Positions 19,724 through 31,757 are shown, counted from the first letter of the stretch. The stretch is DNA of 64,000 nucleotides from Streptomyces sp. R33 (GCF_041200175.1 NZ_CP165727.1:6513501-6577500), one strand, 5' to 3'. Notes: generated by a model not told the origin, from the letters alone. A program made the numbers and translations.

Positions 19724-21625
19724 TCAGCCCCCGTACGCGCCGCTCGCCGTCAGGCGCAGGGCCGTGTCGATCAGGGGGACGTGGCTGAACGCCTGCGGGA
19801 AGTTGCCGACCTGGCGCTGGAGCCGCGGGTCCCACTCCTCCGCCAGCAGCCCCAGGTCGTTGCGGAGCGCCAGCAGCCGCTCGAAGAGCTGGCGGGCCTC
19901 GTCGACGCGGCCGATCATCGCCAGGTCGTCCGCCATCCAGAACGAGCACGCCAGGAAGGCCCCCTCGTCCCCCTCGAGCCCGTCCACGCCGGCCTCCTCG
20001 CCGGTCGTCGGGTAGCGCAGGATGAACCCGTCGGGCGTGGACAGTTCGCGCTGGATCGCCTCGATGGTGCCGATGACCCGCTTGTCGTCCGGCGGCAGGA
20101 AGCCCATCTGCGGGATCAGCAGCAGGGAGGCGTCCAGCTCCTTCGACCCGTACGACTGGGTGAAGGTGTTGCGCTCCTTGTCGTAGCCCTTCTCGCACAC
20201 GTCCTCGTGGATCTCGTCACGCAGTTCGCGCCACCGCTCCAGCGGGCCGTCCGCGTCCCCGCTCTCGATCAGCTTGATCGTGCGGTCCACGGCCACCCAG
20301 GCCATCACCTTCGAGTGCACGAAGTGGCGGCGCGGGCCGCGCACCTCCCAGATGCCCTCGTCCGGCTGGTCCCAGTGGGCCTCCAGGTAGCGGATCAGCT
20401 TCAACTGGAGCACCGAGGCGTAGTCGTTGCGCGCCAGGCCCGTCATGTGTCCCAGGTGCAGGGCCTCGGTGACCTCGCCGTACACGTCCAGCTGGAGCTG
20501 GTGCGCGGCGCCGTTGCCGACCCGGACCGGGCGGGAGCCCTCGTACCCGGGCAGCCAGTCCAGCTCGGTCTCGCCGAGTTCCCGCTCGCCCGCGATCCCG
20601 TACATGATCTGCAGGTTCTCCGGGTCGCCGGCGACCGCGCGCAGCAGCCACTCGCGCCAGGCCTGGGCCTCCTCGCGGTACCCGGTGCGCAGCAGCGAGG
20701 AGAGGGTGATGGCGGCGTCGCGCAGCCACGTGTAGCGGTAGTCCCAGTTGCGGACACCGCCGATCTCCTCCGGGAGGGAGGTGGTGGGCGCGGCGACGAT
20801 GCCGCCGGTGGGGCCGTAGGTGAGCGCCTTGAGGGTGATCAGGGAGCGGATGACGGCCTCGCGGTAGGGGCCGTGGTACGTGCAGTGGTCGACCCACTCG
20901 CGCCAGAACGCGGCGGTCGTCGCCAGGGCCTCCTGCGCGTCGGGGGTCTCCGGGGCGCCCTTGTGGGAGGGCTGCCAGCTGATGCAGAACGCCTTCCGGT
21001 CGCCGGGGCCGACGGTGAAGTCGGAGTACGTCGTCAGGTCCTTGCCGTACGTCTGCGCGTCGGTGTCCAGCCAGACCGAGTCCGGGCCGGCGACGGCGAC
21101 GGTGCGCCCGTCCACCTTGTGCACCCAGGGCACGACCCGGCCGTAGCTGAACCGCATGCGCAGCGCCGAGTGCATCGGGACGCGCCCGCTGACGCCCTCC
21201 ACGATGCGCACCAGCTGCGGGGCGTGGTCCTCGCGGGGCGGCATGAAGTCGGTCACGCGGACCGTGCCGCGCGGCGTGTCCCACTCCGATTCCAGGATCA
21301 GCGAATCGCCCTGGTAGCGGCGGCGCGTCGCGGCAGGGGCCGCGGCGCCCCCCGGGAACGCCGGGCCGATCCGCCAGAAGCCGTGGTCCTCGGTGCCGAG
21401 AAGGCCCGCGAAGACGGCATGGGAGTCGAAACGTGGCAGACACAGCCAGTCCACCGAGCCGTCCCGGCAGACCAGTGCGGCGGTCTGCATGTCCCCGATC
21501 AGTGCGTAATCCTCGATGCGCCCGGACACGTAGATCTCCAGTCGAACGTCCACGTCCGCCCCGAAGGGCGCTTGCATTGCGCGGTTGCGCGGTCCCGTGG
21601 GTGTGGATCCCCGCACTGAGCTCAT
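19724..21625 (-). CDS. Glycoside hydrolase family 15 protein (glucoamylase/trehalase-like)
   Basis: 633 residues. The N-terminal GH15 cap is recognisable (GRIEDYALIGDMQTAALVCRDG, then VDWLCLPRFDS). The (alpha/alpha)6 barrel includes VRNWDYRYTWLRDAAITLSSLL, where the catalytic region of the family sits. Actinobacterial members of this length act on trehalose or alpha-glucans in the cytoplasm; no signal peptide is seen. The start is uncertain: ATG 21625 is chosen, with 21577 and 21709 also in frame and none having a strong ribosome site. Confidence 0.92.
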   Translation of the reverse strand: MSSVRGSTPTGPRNRAMQAPFGADVDVRLEIYVSGRIEDYALIGDMQTAALVCRDGSVDWLCLPRFDSHAVFAGLLGTEDHGFWRIGPAFPGGAAAPAATRRRYQGDSLILESEWDTPRGTVRVTDFMPPREDHAPQLVRIVEGVSGRVPMHSALRMRFSYGRVVPWVHKVDGRTVAVAGPDSVWLDTDAQTYGKDLTTYSDFTVGPGDRKAFCISWQPSHKGAPETPDAQEALATTAAFWREWVDHCTYHGPYREAVIRSLITLKALTYGPTGGIVAAPTTSLPEEIGGVRNWDYRYTWLRDAAITLSSLLRTGYREEAQAWREWLLRAVAGDPENLQIMYGIAGERELGETELDWLPGYEGSRPVRVGNGAAHQLQLDVYGEVTEALHLGHMTGLARNDYASVLQLKLIRYLEAHWDQPDEGIWEVRGPRRHFVHSKVMAWVAVDRTIKLIESGDADGPLERWRELRDEIHEDVCEKGYDKERNTFTQSYGSKELDASLLLIPQMGFLPPDDKRVIGTIEAIQRELSTPDGFILRYPTTGEEAGVDGLEGDEGAFLACSFWMADDLAMIGRVDEARQLFERLLALRNDLGLLAEEWDPRLQRQVGNFPQAFSHVPLIDTALRLTASGAYGG

Positions 21626-22016
21626 GATTCCGGATGCGGCCGGGTTACGCCGTCTGCCGGACTGCTCGGCGGCGATGTGAAGCGATATCCGAGCAGGATA
21701 TGACGGCACCCTAGTGATCTCCTGAAGCCGGGGGGCAATGTGACTCGACCAAACGGGTGACCCGACGCGTGACCAGCGCGAACGGCGGTGTGACCGGACG
21801 CGGGCCGGGCGGTGGCGCTCGGTCGAGCACCCGTAGCGGCGCGTGGCCGGAGGCGGACGGGCCCGGGCGCTGATAGGCTGGTACCCCGTGGACCGGTGGT
21901 CTGCCTGTGCGAATCAGGAGCCCCGAAACCGCAGCTTCGGCGCCCCCTGAGAGCCTCCGGTTCGATGGTGGTCCGCGCCGGACGCACCTTCACTTCGCGA
22001 CCACGGGAGCCCCCTC
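21626..22016. promoter_or_regulatory. Divergent intergenic region upstream of pyrG and the GH15 gene
   Basis: 391 bp without a gene. On the plus strand a -10-like TAGGCT lies at 21874-21879, placing a pyrG transcript start near 21885 with a leader of about 130 nt. I see no clear tRNA, riboswitch or terminator in it. Confidence 0.5.
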
Positions 22017-23693
<1,677 letters not shown>

Positions 23694-23713
23694 CGGCCTG
23701 ACCGCATAACGTA

Positions 23714-23756
23714 GACAGCCGGGGCAAGGCTCTTGCCCCGGCTGTCGCGTTTTCGG
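23714..23756 (+). terminator. Terminator after pyrG
   Basis: A 15-bp perfect stem (23714-23728 with 23732-23746, loop GCT) is followed by GCGTTTTC. It sits 20 bp after the pyrG stop, separating pyrG from the Nudix gene. Confidence 0.88.
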
Positions 23757-23776
23757 AAAGGCACGGGGTACGGATC

Positions 23777-24412
23777 ATGGCCATGGAGATCGCGGACAAC
23801 GGGGAGTCGTGGGAGGTCATCGCCTCACGGACCCCGTTCGAGGGCGCGAAGACGTCGGTCCGCTCGGAGCAGGTGAGCATGCCGGACGGATCGGTGGTGC
23901 GCCGGGACTACCAGGTGCATCCGGGATCGGTGTGCGTGCTGGCACTGGACGACGAGGGCGACGTACTGGTCCTGCGTCAGTACCGGCACCCCGTACGACA
24001 CAAGCTGTGGGAGCTGCCGGCCGGACTGCTCGACGTACCCGGTGAGAACCCGCTGCACGCGGCCCAGCGGGAGCTGTACGAGGAGGCCCACGTCAAGGCG
24101 GAGGACTGGCGGGTGCTCGCGGACTTCTTCGCGTCCCCCGGCGGGTCGGACGAGGCGATCCGGATCTTCCTGGCGCGGGGCCTCTCCGAGGCGGAGGGGG
24201 AGCGTTACCAGGTCTCGGAGGAGGAGGCGGACATGGAGATCGCCCGCGTCCCGCTGGCGGATCTGGTGCAGGGGGTCCTGTCGGGCCGGCTGGGCAACCC
24301 CGGCCTGGTGACGGGGGCCCTGGCCCTGTCCGCCGCGCTCGCCGCCCCGGGCGGCCTGGACTCCCTCCGCCCGCCCCAGACCCCCTGGCCGGCCCGCCCG
24401 TACGAGGCGTGA
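23777..24412 (+). CDS. Nudix hydrolase (ADP-ribose pyrophosphatase-like)
   Basis: 211 residues. The Nudix box runs from G83 to about V106: GLLDVPGE, then the catalytic RELYEEA (Arg98, Glu99, Glu102, Glu103). The closing glycine of the consensus is replaced. The upstream VLVLRQYRHPVRHKLWELPAG is typical of the ADP-ribose pyrophosphatase group, which cleaves ADP-ribose to AMP and ribose-5-phosphate. Assignment of ADP-ribose is by subgroup resemblance. The ATG at 23777 is chosen; a second ATG at 23783 is possible. Confidence 0.92.
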   Translation: MAMEIADNGESWEVIASRTPFEGAKTSVRSEQVSMPDGSVVRRDYQVHPGSVCVLALDDEGDVLVLRQYRHPVRHKLWELPAGLLDVPGENPLHAAQRELYEEAHVKAEDWRVLADFFASPGGSDEAIRIFLARGLSEAEGERYQVSEEEADMEIARVPLADLVQGVLSGRLGNPGLVTGALALSAALAAPGGLDSLRPPQTPWPARPYEA

Positions 24413-24430
24413 CCCCTCACGGCCGAACCG

Positions 24431-24480
24431 GCGGCTCCGCCCCCGGACCCCAGGCGCCTCGAACGCCGGCGGGTCCGGGT
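24431..24480. repeat. Streptomyces-type GC-rich intergenic palindromic element
   Basis: The stretch beginning GCGGCTCCGCCCCCGGACCC and ending GCGGGTCCGGGT forms a stem CCGGACCC/GGGTCCGG around an inner imperfect hairpin. I recall this sequence type (CCCCGGACCCC...CGCCGGCGGG) as a widely dispersed intergenic repeat of streptomycetes. Only one copy is seen in this window. It lies 19 bp after the Nudix stop and may act as a terminator. Confidence 0.6.
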
Positions 24481-24636
24481 GGCCGCCGGGGCCCGTCTGA
24501 GCGGGGGTGGTCTGGTCGGCGGCGTGGTGTGACCATCTGTTGATCCGATTGGGCGATGTGTCCGCCGCGCTCCACACGGGTCGTCGCTCTGCGTGAACTA
24601 CGCTCGCAACCCGAAGGCAGGGAGAGGAGCGGATCC

Positions 24637-26616
24637 GTGACGGATTTCGTCGGGCGGCGGCGTGAGCTCAAGGAGCTGCGCGAGGACATCGCACGGACCG
24701 GGCTCGACACCCTCTCGGGCCGCAAGGCCAAGGCACCCAGGGCGCGCGTCCTGCTCATCGCCGGCCGGCCGGGGTCAGGTCGCACCGCCCTCGCCGAGGC
24801 GTTCGTCCGCGAGGTCGCCGAGGACTACCCCGACGGGGTGATCAAGGTGCGCCTCACCGCCCCCGGCGGGGAGACCGTCGCCACCGAGCGGGCGATCCGG
24901 ACCCTGTTGGAGGGGCTCGGCGAGGCCACACCCCCCGGCGCCGCCGAGGACGAGCTCAGCTCCGCCCTGCGCGCTGCCCTCACCCACCGCAAGGCGATCC
25001 TGCTCGTCGACGACGCCGCCGACCCGTACCAGGTCGACGCCCTGCTGCCGGACACCCCCGAGTGCCTCGTCGTCATCACCGCCGAAGGGCCCCTCACCGG
25101 CATTCCGGATGTCCGCCCCTGCACCCTCGGCGGGCTGGACACCCCTTCCGGCGTCCAGATGCTCGCGCAGCGCATCGGGGACACGCGGATCGCCGTCGAC
25201 CCCCGCGCCGCCGAGACCCTCGCCGAGGAGTGCGGGGGCCAGCCCGCCGCGCTGGCGCTGGTCGGCGGCTGGCTCGCCGCGCACCCCAAGGCCGCCGTCG
25301 CCGACGTGGCCAAGCAGCTCCACGACATGCCCCCCGGCACCAGCGGCCCGCTCGGCCGCGGCTTCCGACTCGTCTACGAGTCCCTGCCGCAGCCCGCCCA
25401 GCGCACCCTCCGGTTGCTGCCGCTCGCCCCCGCCGGCATCGTCGACTCGCACACCGCTTCCGCCCTCGCCGGCTGCTCCGTGGCCGCCGCCCAGTCCACC
25501 CTGGAGGACTTCGCCGGCCTGGGCCTCGTCCGCCATGCGGCCAACGGGATGTTCCTCCTGCCCGGCTGCCTCGCCCCGCTGCTCCAGGCCCTGCTGGAGA
25601 CCAAGGAGCGCGCGGCCGAGGTCCAGCTGGCCCGGGCCCGGATGCTGGAGCGCACCGTACGCCTGCTGCACTCCTGCCGCGTCATGGCCGAAGCCGATGA
25701 GGACGGGGCGGGCGGGGCGGACGTGCGCGAGAAGCTGGACGGGCTGCCGCGCGCCCTGCGGTTCCCCGACCGGCGGGCCGCCGCCACCTGGCTCGACACC
25801 CGGCTGCCCGCGCTGTCCGCGGCCGCCCGCCTCGCCGTGGCCGACGGCGGGCTGGACACCCTGGCGCGCCGGCTGGTCGCAGCCCTCGTACGAGCCCTCG
25901 CGGAGCACCGCGGCACCGCCGCGGCCGCCCCCGAGCTGTACGGGCTGCACCGGCTGGTCCTGGACGTGGCCGAGCGCCGCAGCCTGCACCGGGAGCAGGC
26001 CGCGGCCCTGCTGAACCTGGCCGATCTGGACGCCGAGACCGGCCGCACCCACGAGGCGCTCGAGCGGTACCGGGCCGCTCTGGACGCGGGACGGGCGGCG
26101 AACGACCCGTACGCGACCGGCCGCGCGATGGAATCCGTAGGCGGCGCCTACCAGGAGCTCGCGGACTGGCACCGGGCCGCCGACTGGTTCGGCCGGGCCC
26201 TGTCCCAGGCGCTCGCGCGCGGGGAGCGGGCGGACGAGGCCCGGCTGTACGGACGGCTCGGCAACGTGCACACGTACGCGGGCCGCTACGGCGATGCGCT
26301 GCGCAGCTGGCGGACCGCCGCCGCGGGGTACCGGAAACTGGCCGATGTGCCGGGCCAGGCAAAGGCGTTGAGCGAGATGGCGCGAATCCAGGAGTACGCC
26401 GGACGGCCCGAGGAATCGCTGCACACCTGCCGCGAGGCGGTGGAGCTCGCGCGCCGGGCCGGAGACCTGCGGCTTCAGGCCGCGCTCCAGGTGCGCCTCG
26501 CCGACACTCTCGACCGGCTGGGCGACCCGGCCGCTGCAAGGCTGCACCGCTCGGCGGCCGACAGATTGCTGGGAGACGACCCCGCAGCCTGCGAAATCCG
26601 CAGTGGTTCCGACTGA
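24637..26616 (+). CDS. STAND-like ATPase with C-terminal TPR repeats
   Basis: 659 residues. The NTPase-like domain has a P-loop GRPGSGRT (43-50) with Arg49 in place of the Walker A lysine, a Walker B-like ILLVDDA (~129), and GGQPAALALVGGWLA resembling the GxP/GLPL motif of AfsR/NB-ARC proteins. The C-terminal half (~440-640) contains TPR repeats, for example LLNLADLDAETGRTHEALERY. It resembles AfsR-type regulators without the DNA-binding SARP domain, so a signalling-scaffold role is inferred. The GTG at 24637 follows AGGAG at 7 nt; the longer frame from 24556 has no ribosome site. It is upstream of ald but separated by 151 bp. Confidence 0.88.
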   Translation: MTDFVGRRRELKELREDIARTGLDTLSGRKAKAPRARVLLIAGRPGSGRTALAEAFVREVAEDYPDGVIKVRLTAPGGETVATERAIRTLLEGLGEATPPGAAEDELSSALRAALTHRKAILLVDDAADPYQVDALLPDTPECLVVITAEGPLTGIPDVRPCTLGGLDTPSGVQMLAQRIGDTRIAVDPRAAETLAEECGGQPAALALVGGWLAAHPKAAVADVAKQLHDMPPGTSGPLGRGFRLVYESLPQPAQRTLRLLPLAPAGIVDSHTASALAGCSVAAAQSTLEDFAGLGLVRHAANGMFLLPGCLAPLLQALLETKERAAEVQLARARMLERTVRLLHSCRVMAEADEDGAGGADVREKLDGLPRALRFPDRRAAATWLDTRLPALSAAARLAVADGGLDTLARRLVAALVRALAEHRGTAAAAPELYGLHRLVLDVAERRSLHREQAAALLNLADLDAETGRTHEALERYRAALDAGRAANDPYATGRAMESVGGAYQELADWHRAADWFGRALSQALARGERADEARLYGRLGNVHTYAGRYGDALRSWRTAAAGYRKLADVPGQAKALSEMARIQEYAGRPEESLHTCREAVELARRAGDLRLQAALQVRLADTLDRLGDPAAARLHRSAADRLLGDDPAACEIRSGSD

Positions 26617-26767
26617 GATTATTGGTTTGCAAGGCTAGACAGCGCGTCGTCCTTCATTAGACTGGCTTCACCACGACATCCCGTGGTGCATCCCGTTGCG
26701 CGTTCTTGTGGGCGGGTATGTATGGAAGTGCCCCAAAAATCCCCTGAGCCAAGGACCGTGATCGACG

Positions 26768-27883
<1,116 letters not shown>

Positions 27884-27926
27884 TCGGTCAGACCCCGTCA
27901 ACGACTGACGTCAATCTCACGTATAC

Positions 27927-27954
27927 GGCCGGACCTTGCCCGCAAGGTCCGGCC
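27927..27954 (+). terminator. Terminator hairpin after ald
   Basis: A perfect 12-bp stem (27927-27938 with 27943-27954; GGCCGGACCTTG, loop CCCG) lies 43 bp after the ald stop. The U-tract is short (GCGTTTGCG), as is common in this genome. Confidence 0.8.
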
Positions 27955-28219
27955 GGACGCGTTTGCGAGGGGCGACCGGGCGCGGTTCAACTCGCCTCGA
28001 ACGTAACCCTTTAACCCTTTCGCGCACCCGCGAAACTTCGCAGCGACAGCCCGGACGCCCTTGACAGAGTGGTGTTCGGTTGCCGACACAACGTTGCCGG
28101 TCCGACGGATTGTGTTGCCGCTGAGTGGTGACACGCCATAGAGTCGCCAACCGTCGGCATGGTGCCACGCTGACCTATCGATAAGTGTCCTGGTCACGTC
28201 CGAGGAGGTAAGACGACTT
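27955..28219 (+). promoter_or_regulatory. Upstream region of the parA-like gene
   Basis: With the ald terminator this makes a 336-bp gene-free stretch, visibly less GC-rich than the coding DNA. It holds repeated GTTGCCG words (around 28079, 28093 and 28114) and an inverted pair ACACAA (28086-28091) / TTGTGT (28110-28115). A strong ribosome site (GAGGAGG, about 28202-28208) precedes the GTG start. No consensus parS site (TGTTTCACGTGAAACA) is seen. Confidence 0.5.
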
Positions 28220-29413
28220 GTGAATGAGTCGACATTTGCTCCCGGAGGTGGTCGAGCGGGGACGCGCCCCCAGCGTCCTGCAGGCGCGGAGGTACCCCCG
28301 GACCGGGGGCAAGGACCCGCCGGACTCGAAGAGGTCGGCTCCGTCGCGGTCCGCACCTTCGCAAACCACCAGCACATGACGACGCCCCAAAAGAGCATGG
28401 ACGGCCTAGACGTGAACTCCAGGGCCGGCGACCTGAGCGGCGAAAAGCCCGCGGGTTTCGCCGACTACGAAAATGTGCCCGAGGGGCACTTCTACGACCC
28501 GGACGCGGAGTACGAGCCCGACCCCGAGTACGCGGCCACCCTCGCCCCCGACGCTGCCCGCCAGCGCCGTGAGCGGATCGGCCCGACCGGACGGCCGCTG
28601 CCGTACTTCCCGATCCCGGGTCCGCTGACCGACCACGGTCCGGCGAAGATCATCGCGATGTGCAACCAGAAGGGCGGCGTGGGCAAGACCACGTCGACCA
28701 TCAACCTGGGCGCCGCACTCGCCGAGTACGGGCGCCGCGTGCTGCTCGTCGACTTCGACCCGCAGGGCGCGCTGTCCGTGGGCCTCGGCGTGAACCCGAT
28801 GGAACTCGACCTGACGGTCTACAACCTGCTCATGGAGCGGGGCATGTCGGCCGACGAGGTGCTGCTCAAGACGGCGGTCCCCAACATGGACCTGCTGCCG
28901 AGCAACATCGACCTGTCCGCTGCCGAGGTGCAGTTGGTCAGCGAGGTCGCGAGAGAGTCGACGCTGCAGCGGGCACTGAAACCCCTGATGGCCGACTACG
29001 ACTACATCGTGATCGACTGTCAGCCCTCGCTCGGCCTGCTGACCGTGAACGCCCTGACGGCGGCTCACAAGGTCATCGTGCCGCTGGAGTGCGAGTTCTT
29101 CGCGCTGCGCGGCGTGGCGCTGCTGACCGAGACCATCGAGAAGGTCCAGGAGCGGCTCAACCCCGAGCTGGAGCTCGACGGCATCCTCGCCACGATGTAC
29201 GACTCCCGTACGGTGCACAGCCGTGAGGTGCTGGCGCGCGTCGTCGAGGCCTTCGACGACCACGTCTACCACACGGTCATCGGCCGGACGGTGCGCTTCC
29301 CGGAGACCACGGTCGCCGGCGAGCCGATCACCACGTACGCCTCCAACTCCGTCGGGGCCGCCGCCTATCGCCAGCTGGCCAGGGAGGTGCTCGCCCGGTG
29401 TCACGCCGAGTGA
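28220..29413 (+). CDS. ParA/Soj-family ATPase
   Basis: 397 residues. A ~140-residue N-terminal extension of low conservation precedes a complete ParA core: deviant Walker A NQKGGVGKTT (~148-157), DFDPQGALSVGLG (Walker A'), and VIDCQPSLGLLTVNAL (Walker B). It is a DNA-segregation-type ATPase, but not the canonical oriC-proximal parA, since no parB or parS is adjacent. It lies in the actinobacterial order ald-parA-scpA-scpB, so a chromosome organisation role with ScpAB is inferred. The GTG at 28220 has GAGGAGG about 11 nt upstream. Confidence 0.95.
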   Translation: MNESTFAPGGGRAGTRPQRPAGAEVPPDRGQGPAGLEEVGSVAVRTFANHQHMTTPQKSMDGLDVNSRAGDLSGEKPAGFADYENVPEGHFYDPDAEYEPDPEYAATLAPDAARQRRERIGPTGRPLPYFPIPGPLTDHGPAKIIAMCNQKGGVGKTTSTINLGAALAEYGRRVLLVDFDPQGALSVGLGVNPMELDLTVYNLLMERGMSADEVLLKTAVPNMDLLPSNIDLSAAEVQLVSEVARESTLQRALKPLMADYDYIVIDCQPSLGLLTVNALTAAHKVIVPLECEFFALRGVALLTETIEKVQERLNPELELDGILATMYDSRTVHSREVLARVVEAFDDHVYHTVIGRTVRFPETTVAGEPITTYASNSVGAAAYRQLAREVLARCHAE

Positions 29414-29889
29414 GTCTGCCCGGAGCCGACGAACTGTTCCGTACGACCGGGGGGATGGCGCTGCAGTCGTCCTCTCCGAGGCGGGGGCCGGAGGAGGCAC
29501 CCGCCGGGGAGCATGCGGCGGCCTCGGCGGAGGGCACGGCGGGGGAGGGCCGCAGCCGGGAGGCCGCGGCCGGTACGGAGCCGGTGGTGGCTGCACCCCG
29601 GCGCTCGCAGGAAGGTTCTGTCAGTCCGGAACCCCGGCGGGGCAAGGGCCAGGGCCGCGGGGCGAACCGCCGGCCCAGCGGGCGTGAACGGCACGACGAG
29701 AAGATCACGGTCTACGTCTCCGCCGAGGAGCTCATGGACCTGGAGCACGCGCGGCTGGTGCTCCGCGGGGAGCACGGCCTGGCGGTGGACCGCGGCCGCA
29801 TCGTCCGCGAGGCGGTGGCGGTCGTCCTGGCGGACCTGGAGTCCCGCGGCGACGCGAGCATCCTGGTGCGCAGACTCCGCGGGCGCTGA
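29410..29889 (+). CDS. Small ParA-partner-like protein (putative ribbon-helix-helix C-terminus)
   Basis: 159 residues. The first ~90 residues are disordered and rich in Glu, Ala, Gly and Arg. The last ~60 are folded: EKITVYVSAEELMDLEHARL, then a helix with DRGRIVREAVAVVLADLESR. A beta-strand followed by two helices is the layout of ribbon-helix-helix or ParG/CopG-type DNA-binding proteins. The GTG at 29410 overlaps the parA stop (GTGA), so the two are coupled. I infer a centromere-binding or ParA-stimulating role; no named family is certain. Confidence 0.82.
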   Translation: MSLPGADELFRTTGGMALQSSSPRRGPEEAPAGEHAAASAEGTAGEGRSREAAAGTEPVVAAPRRSQEGSVSPEPRRGKGQGRGANRRPSGRERHDEKITVYVSAEELMDLEHARLVLRGEHGLAVDRGRIVREAVAVVLADLESRGDASILVRRLRGR

Positions 29890-30070
29890 GCGGCTGACCG
29901 GAGCGGCTGACCGGTGGGCCGGTGGGCCGGTGGGCCATCGACCGGGCGACCGCTTGATCGGTTTGGCGGCTGGCGGCTGGCGGCTGGCGGCTGACCGGTG
30001 GGCCGGCTGACGCCTGTCGCCTGTCGCCTGTCGCCTGTCGCCTGACGCCTGGCCGGTGGGCCGGTCGGGC
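29888..30070. repeat. Cluster of short tandem repeats after the parA operon
   Basis: Four repeat types lie back to back from the stop codon on: a 13-mer GAGCGGCTGACCG twice (29888-29913), an 8-mer CCGGTGGG three times (29911-29934), a 7-mer TGGCGGC four times (29964-29991), and a 7-mer CGCCTGT with variants six times (30011-30052). All are non-coding as far as can be seen. Such arrays usually differ in copy number between strains. Confidence 0.9.
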
Positions 30071-30740
30071 GCCGGGCGTTGCCGGGCCGGCGGCCGACGG
30101 GTGCCCGGTGGTGATGGCGGTGTCTTCTGCGGGGCCGTGTCGGTGGGGTGCGGGGCATCCCCCGCGAGCAGGCCCGCAGCCGCCCCCGCCCGCCGGGCCT
30201 GATGTCTGATGCGGCCTGCGGCCCGTCCTCCCCGCACCTCAGGACGCCCCCACCGTCGTCCCGCCCCACGTACCCGCACCATCCCGACCCCTGGGTGCCG
30301 TCTGTCGGTCGTGACCGGTGCCCCTGTCGGCATGCGGGTCCGTGTACGGGTCGGCCGCACCTCCCGCTCGTCGTGACCGTGGGTGATGTCGAAGGGACGG
30401 TGCTCTGGCGGCCGCAGGGCCCACTCACCCGTGGTGACCGGTGCCCCAGTCGGCAGGAGGGCCCGTGACGAGCGGTCGGAAGGCGGGGAGGGCGGGGCGC
30501 CGGGCCTGCTTCGACTGCGTCCCGGTGGGGATTTCGTGCTCCCGCCCCCGTGGCTTCCACCCGTACGCGCGGCCCCATTCTGTGCCCCGGCCGCCCAGCC
30601 GCCGCCCCGTCCTCCCCGACGCGGTACGCGTCCCGCACCCGCGGCTTCCGCTCCCCGGGCGGGTCCGGGGGAGGGGGGTGGGGGGAGCGTGGCAGCCTTG
30701 GGGGTGGCCGCCGACCCCCTCCGTACCGCCTTGGACCGTG
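30071..30740. other. Gene-free spacer before scpA
   Basis: About 670 bp with open frames on both strands but no convincing start, ribosome site or codon pattern. A direct repeat GTGACCGGTGCCCC(T/A)GTCGGCA occurs at about 30312 and 30437. The scpA promoter must lie here or further upstream. The scpA frame itself stays open back to 30441, so a longer ScpA N-terminus cannot be excluded. Confidence 0.55.
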
Positions 30741-31757
30741 ATGCCCCTTCCCGCCGATCCCGGCCGCCCCACCCGCCGCAGTCTGGGTCGCGGGCCGGGT
30801 GCCCGGGCCGAGCCCGAGCCGCGAGACGCCCATGTGGCCCCTGAGGGGCCGGTGGCCGCCGTGCCGGGCGAGGACCCCGTCCGGCCCCCTGCGACCGCTG
30901 ACGCGCCCGCAGGGGCCCCGCAGGAGCCCGTGGAGGGCGGAGCGGGCGCGTCCGTGGGCACCGACGGGCGGTTCACGCTGCGGCTCGCCAATTTCGAGGG
31001 GCCCTTCGATCTGCTGCTCCAGCTGATCTCCCGGCACAAGCTCGACGTCACCGAGGTCGCCCTGTCCAAGGTCACCGACGAGTTCATGGCGCACATCCGC
31101 GCCATGGGCCCCGACTGGGACCTCGACCAGACCACCGAGTTCCTCGTGGTCGCCGCCACCCTGCTCGACCTGAAGGCCGCCCGCCTGCTGCCCGCAGCCG
31201 AGGTCGAGGACGAGGCCGACCTCGCCCTGCTCGAAGCCCGCGACCTGCTCTTCGCCCGCCTGCTCCAGTACCGCGCGTACAAGCAGATCGCAGAGATCTT
31301 CGAGCAGCGGGCCGAGGCCGAGGGCCGCCGCTACCCCCGTACCGTCGGCCTCGAGGACCACCACGCGGAGCTCCTTCCCGAGGTCGTCATCAGCATCGGC
31401 GCCGAGGGGTTCGCCCGGCTGGCGGTCAAGGCCATGCAGCCCAGGGCCAAGCCCCAGGTCTACGTCGACCACATCCACGCCCCGCTCGTCAGCGTGCGCG
31501 AGCAGGCCGCGGTCGTGGTCGCGCTGCTCAAGGCGCGCGGCGAGGCCACCTTCCAGGAGCTCACCGAGGACGCCGACGACACGCTCACCGTGGTCGCGCG
31601 CTTCCTGGCCCTCCTGGAGCTCTACCGCGAGAAGGCGGTGGTCCTCGACCAGGAGGAGGCCCTGCGGACGCTCACCGTCCGCTGGAGCGGCGGGGACGGC
31701 GACGGGATGCCGACCGTCACCGACGAGTTCGATCAGATCGTGGAGGTCAAGGAATGA
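30741..31757 (+). CDS. scpA: Segregation and condensation protein A
   Basis: 338 residues. A ~75-residue Pro/Ala/Arg-rich N-terminal extension precedes the ScpA (kleisin) domain: FTLRLANFEGPFDLLLQLI, then DVTEVALSKVTDEF and TEFLVVAATLLDLKAARLLP. A C-terminal winged helix follows. ScpA bridges SMC head domains and binds ScpB, forming the condensin ring. The ATG at 30741 is the favoured start because the following residues (RPTRRSLGRGPGA) resemble other actinobacterial ScpA N-termini, but no strong ribosome site is seen. The stop overlaps the scpB start. Confidence 0.93.
   Translation: MPLPADPGRPTRRSLGRGPGARAEPEPRDAHVAPEGPVAAVPGEDPVRPPATADAPAGAPQEPVEGGAGASVGTDGRFTLRLANFEGPFDLLLQLISRHKLDVTEVALSKVTDEFMAHIRAMGPDWDLDQTTEFLVVAATLLDLKAARLLPAAEVEDEADLALLEARDLLFARLLQYRAYKQIAEIFEQRAEAEGRRYPRTVGLEDHHAELLPEVVISIGAEGFARLAVKAMQPRAKPQVYVDHIHAPLVSVREQAAVVVALLKARGEATFQELTEDADDTLTVVARFLALLELYREKAVVLDQEEALRTLTVRWSGGDGDGMPTVTDEFDQIVEVKE

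Noticed and set aside
21885..22000. tRNA-like words (GGTTCGAT) before pyrG
   Set aside because: The flanking stems do not pair into a cloverleaf.
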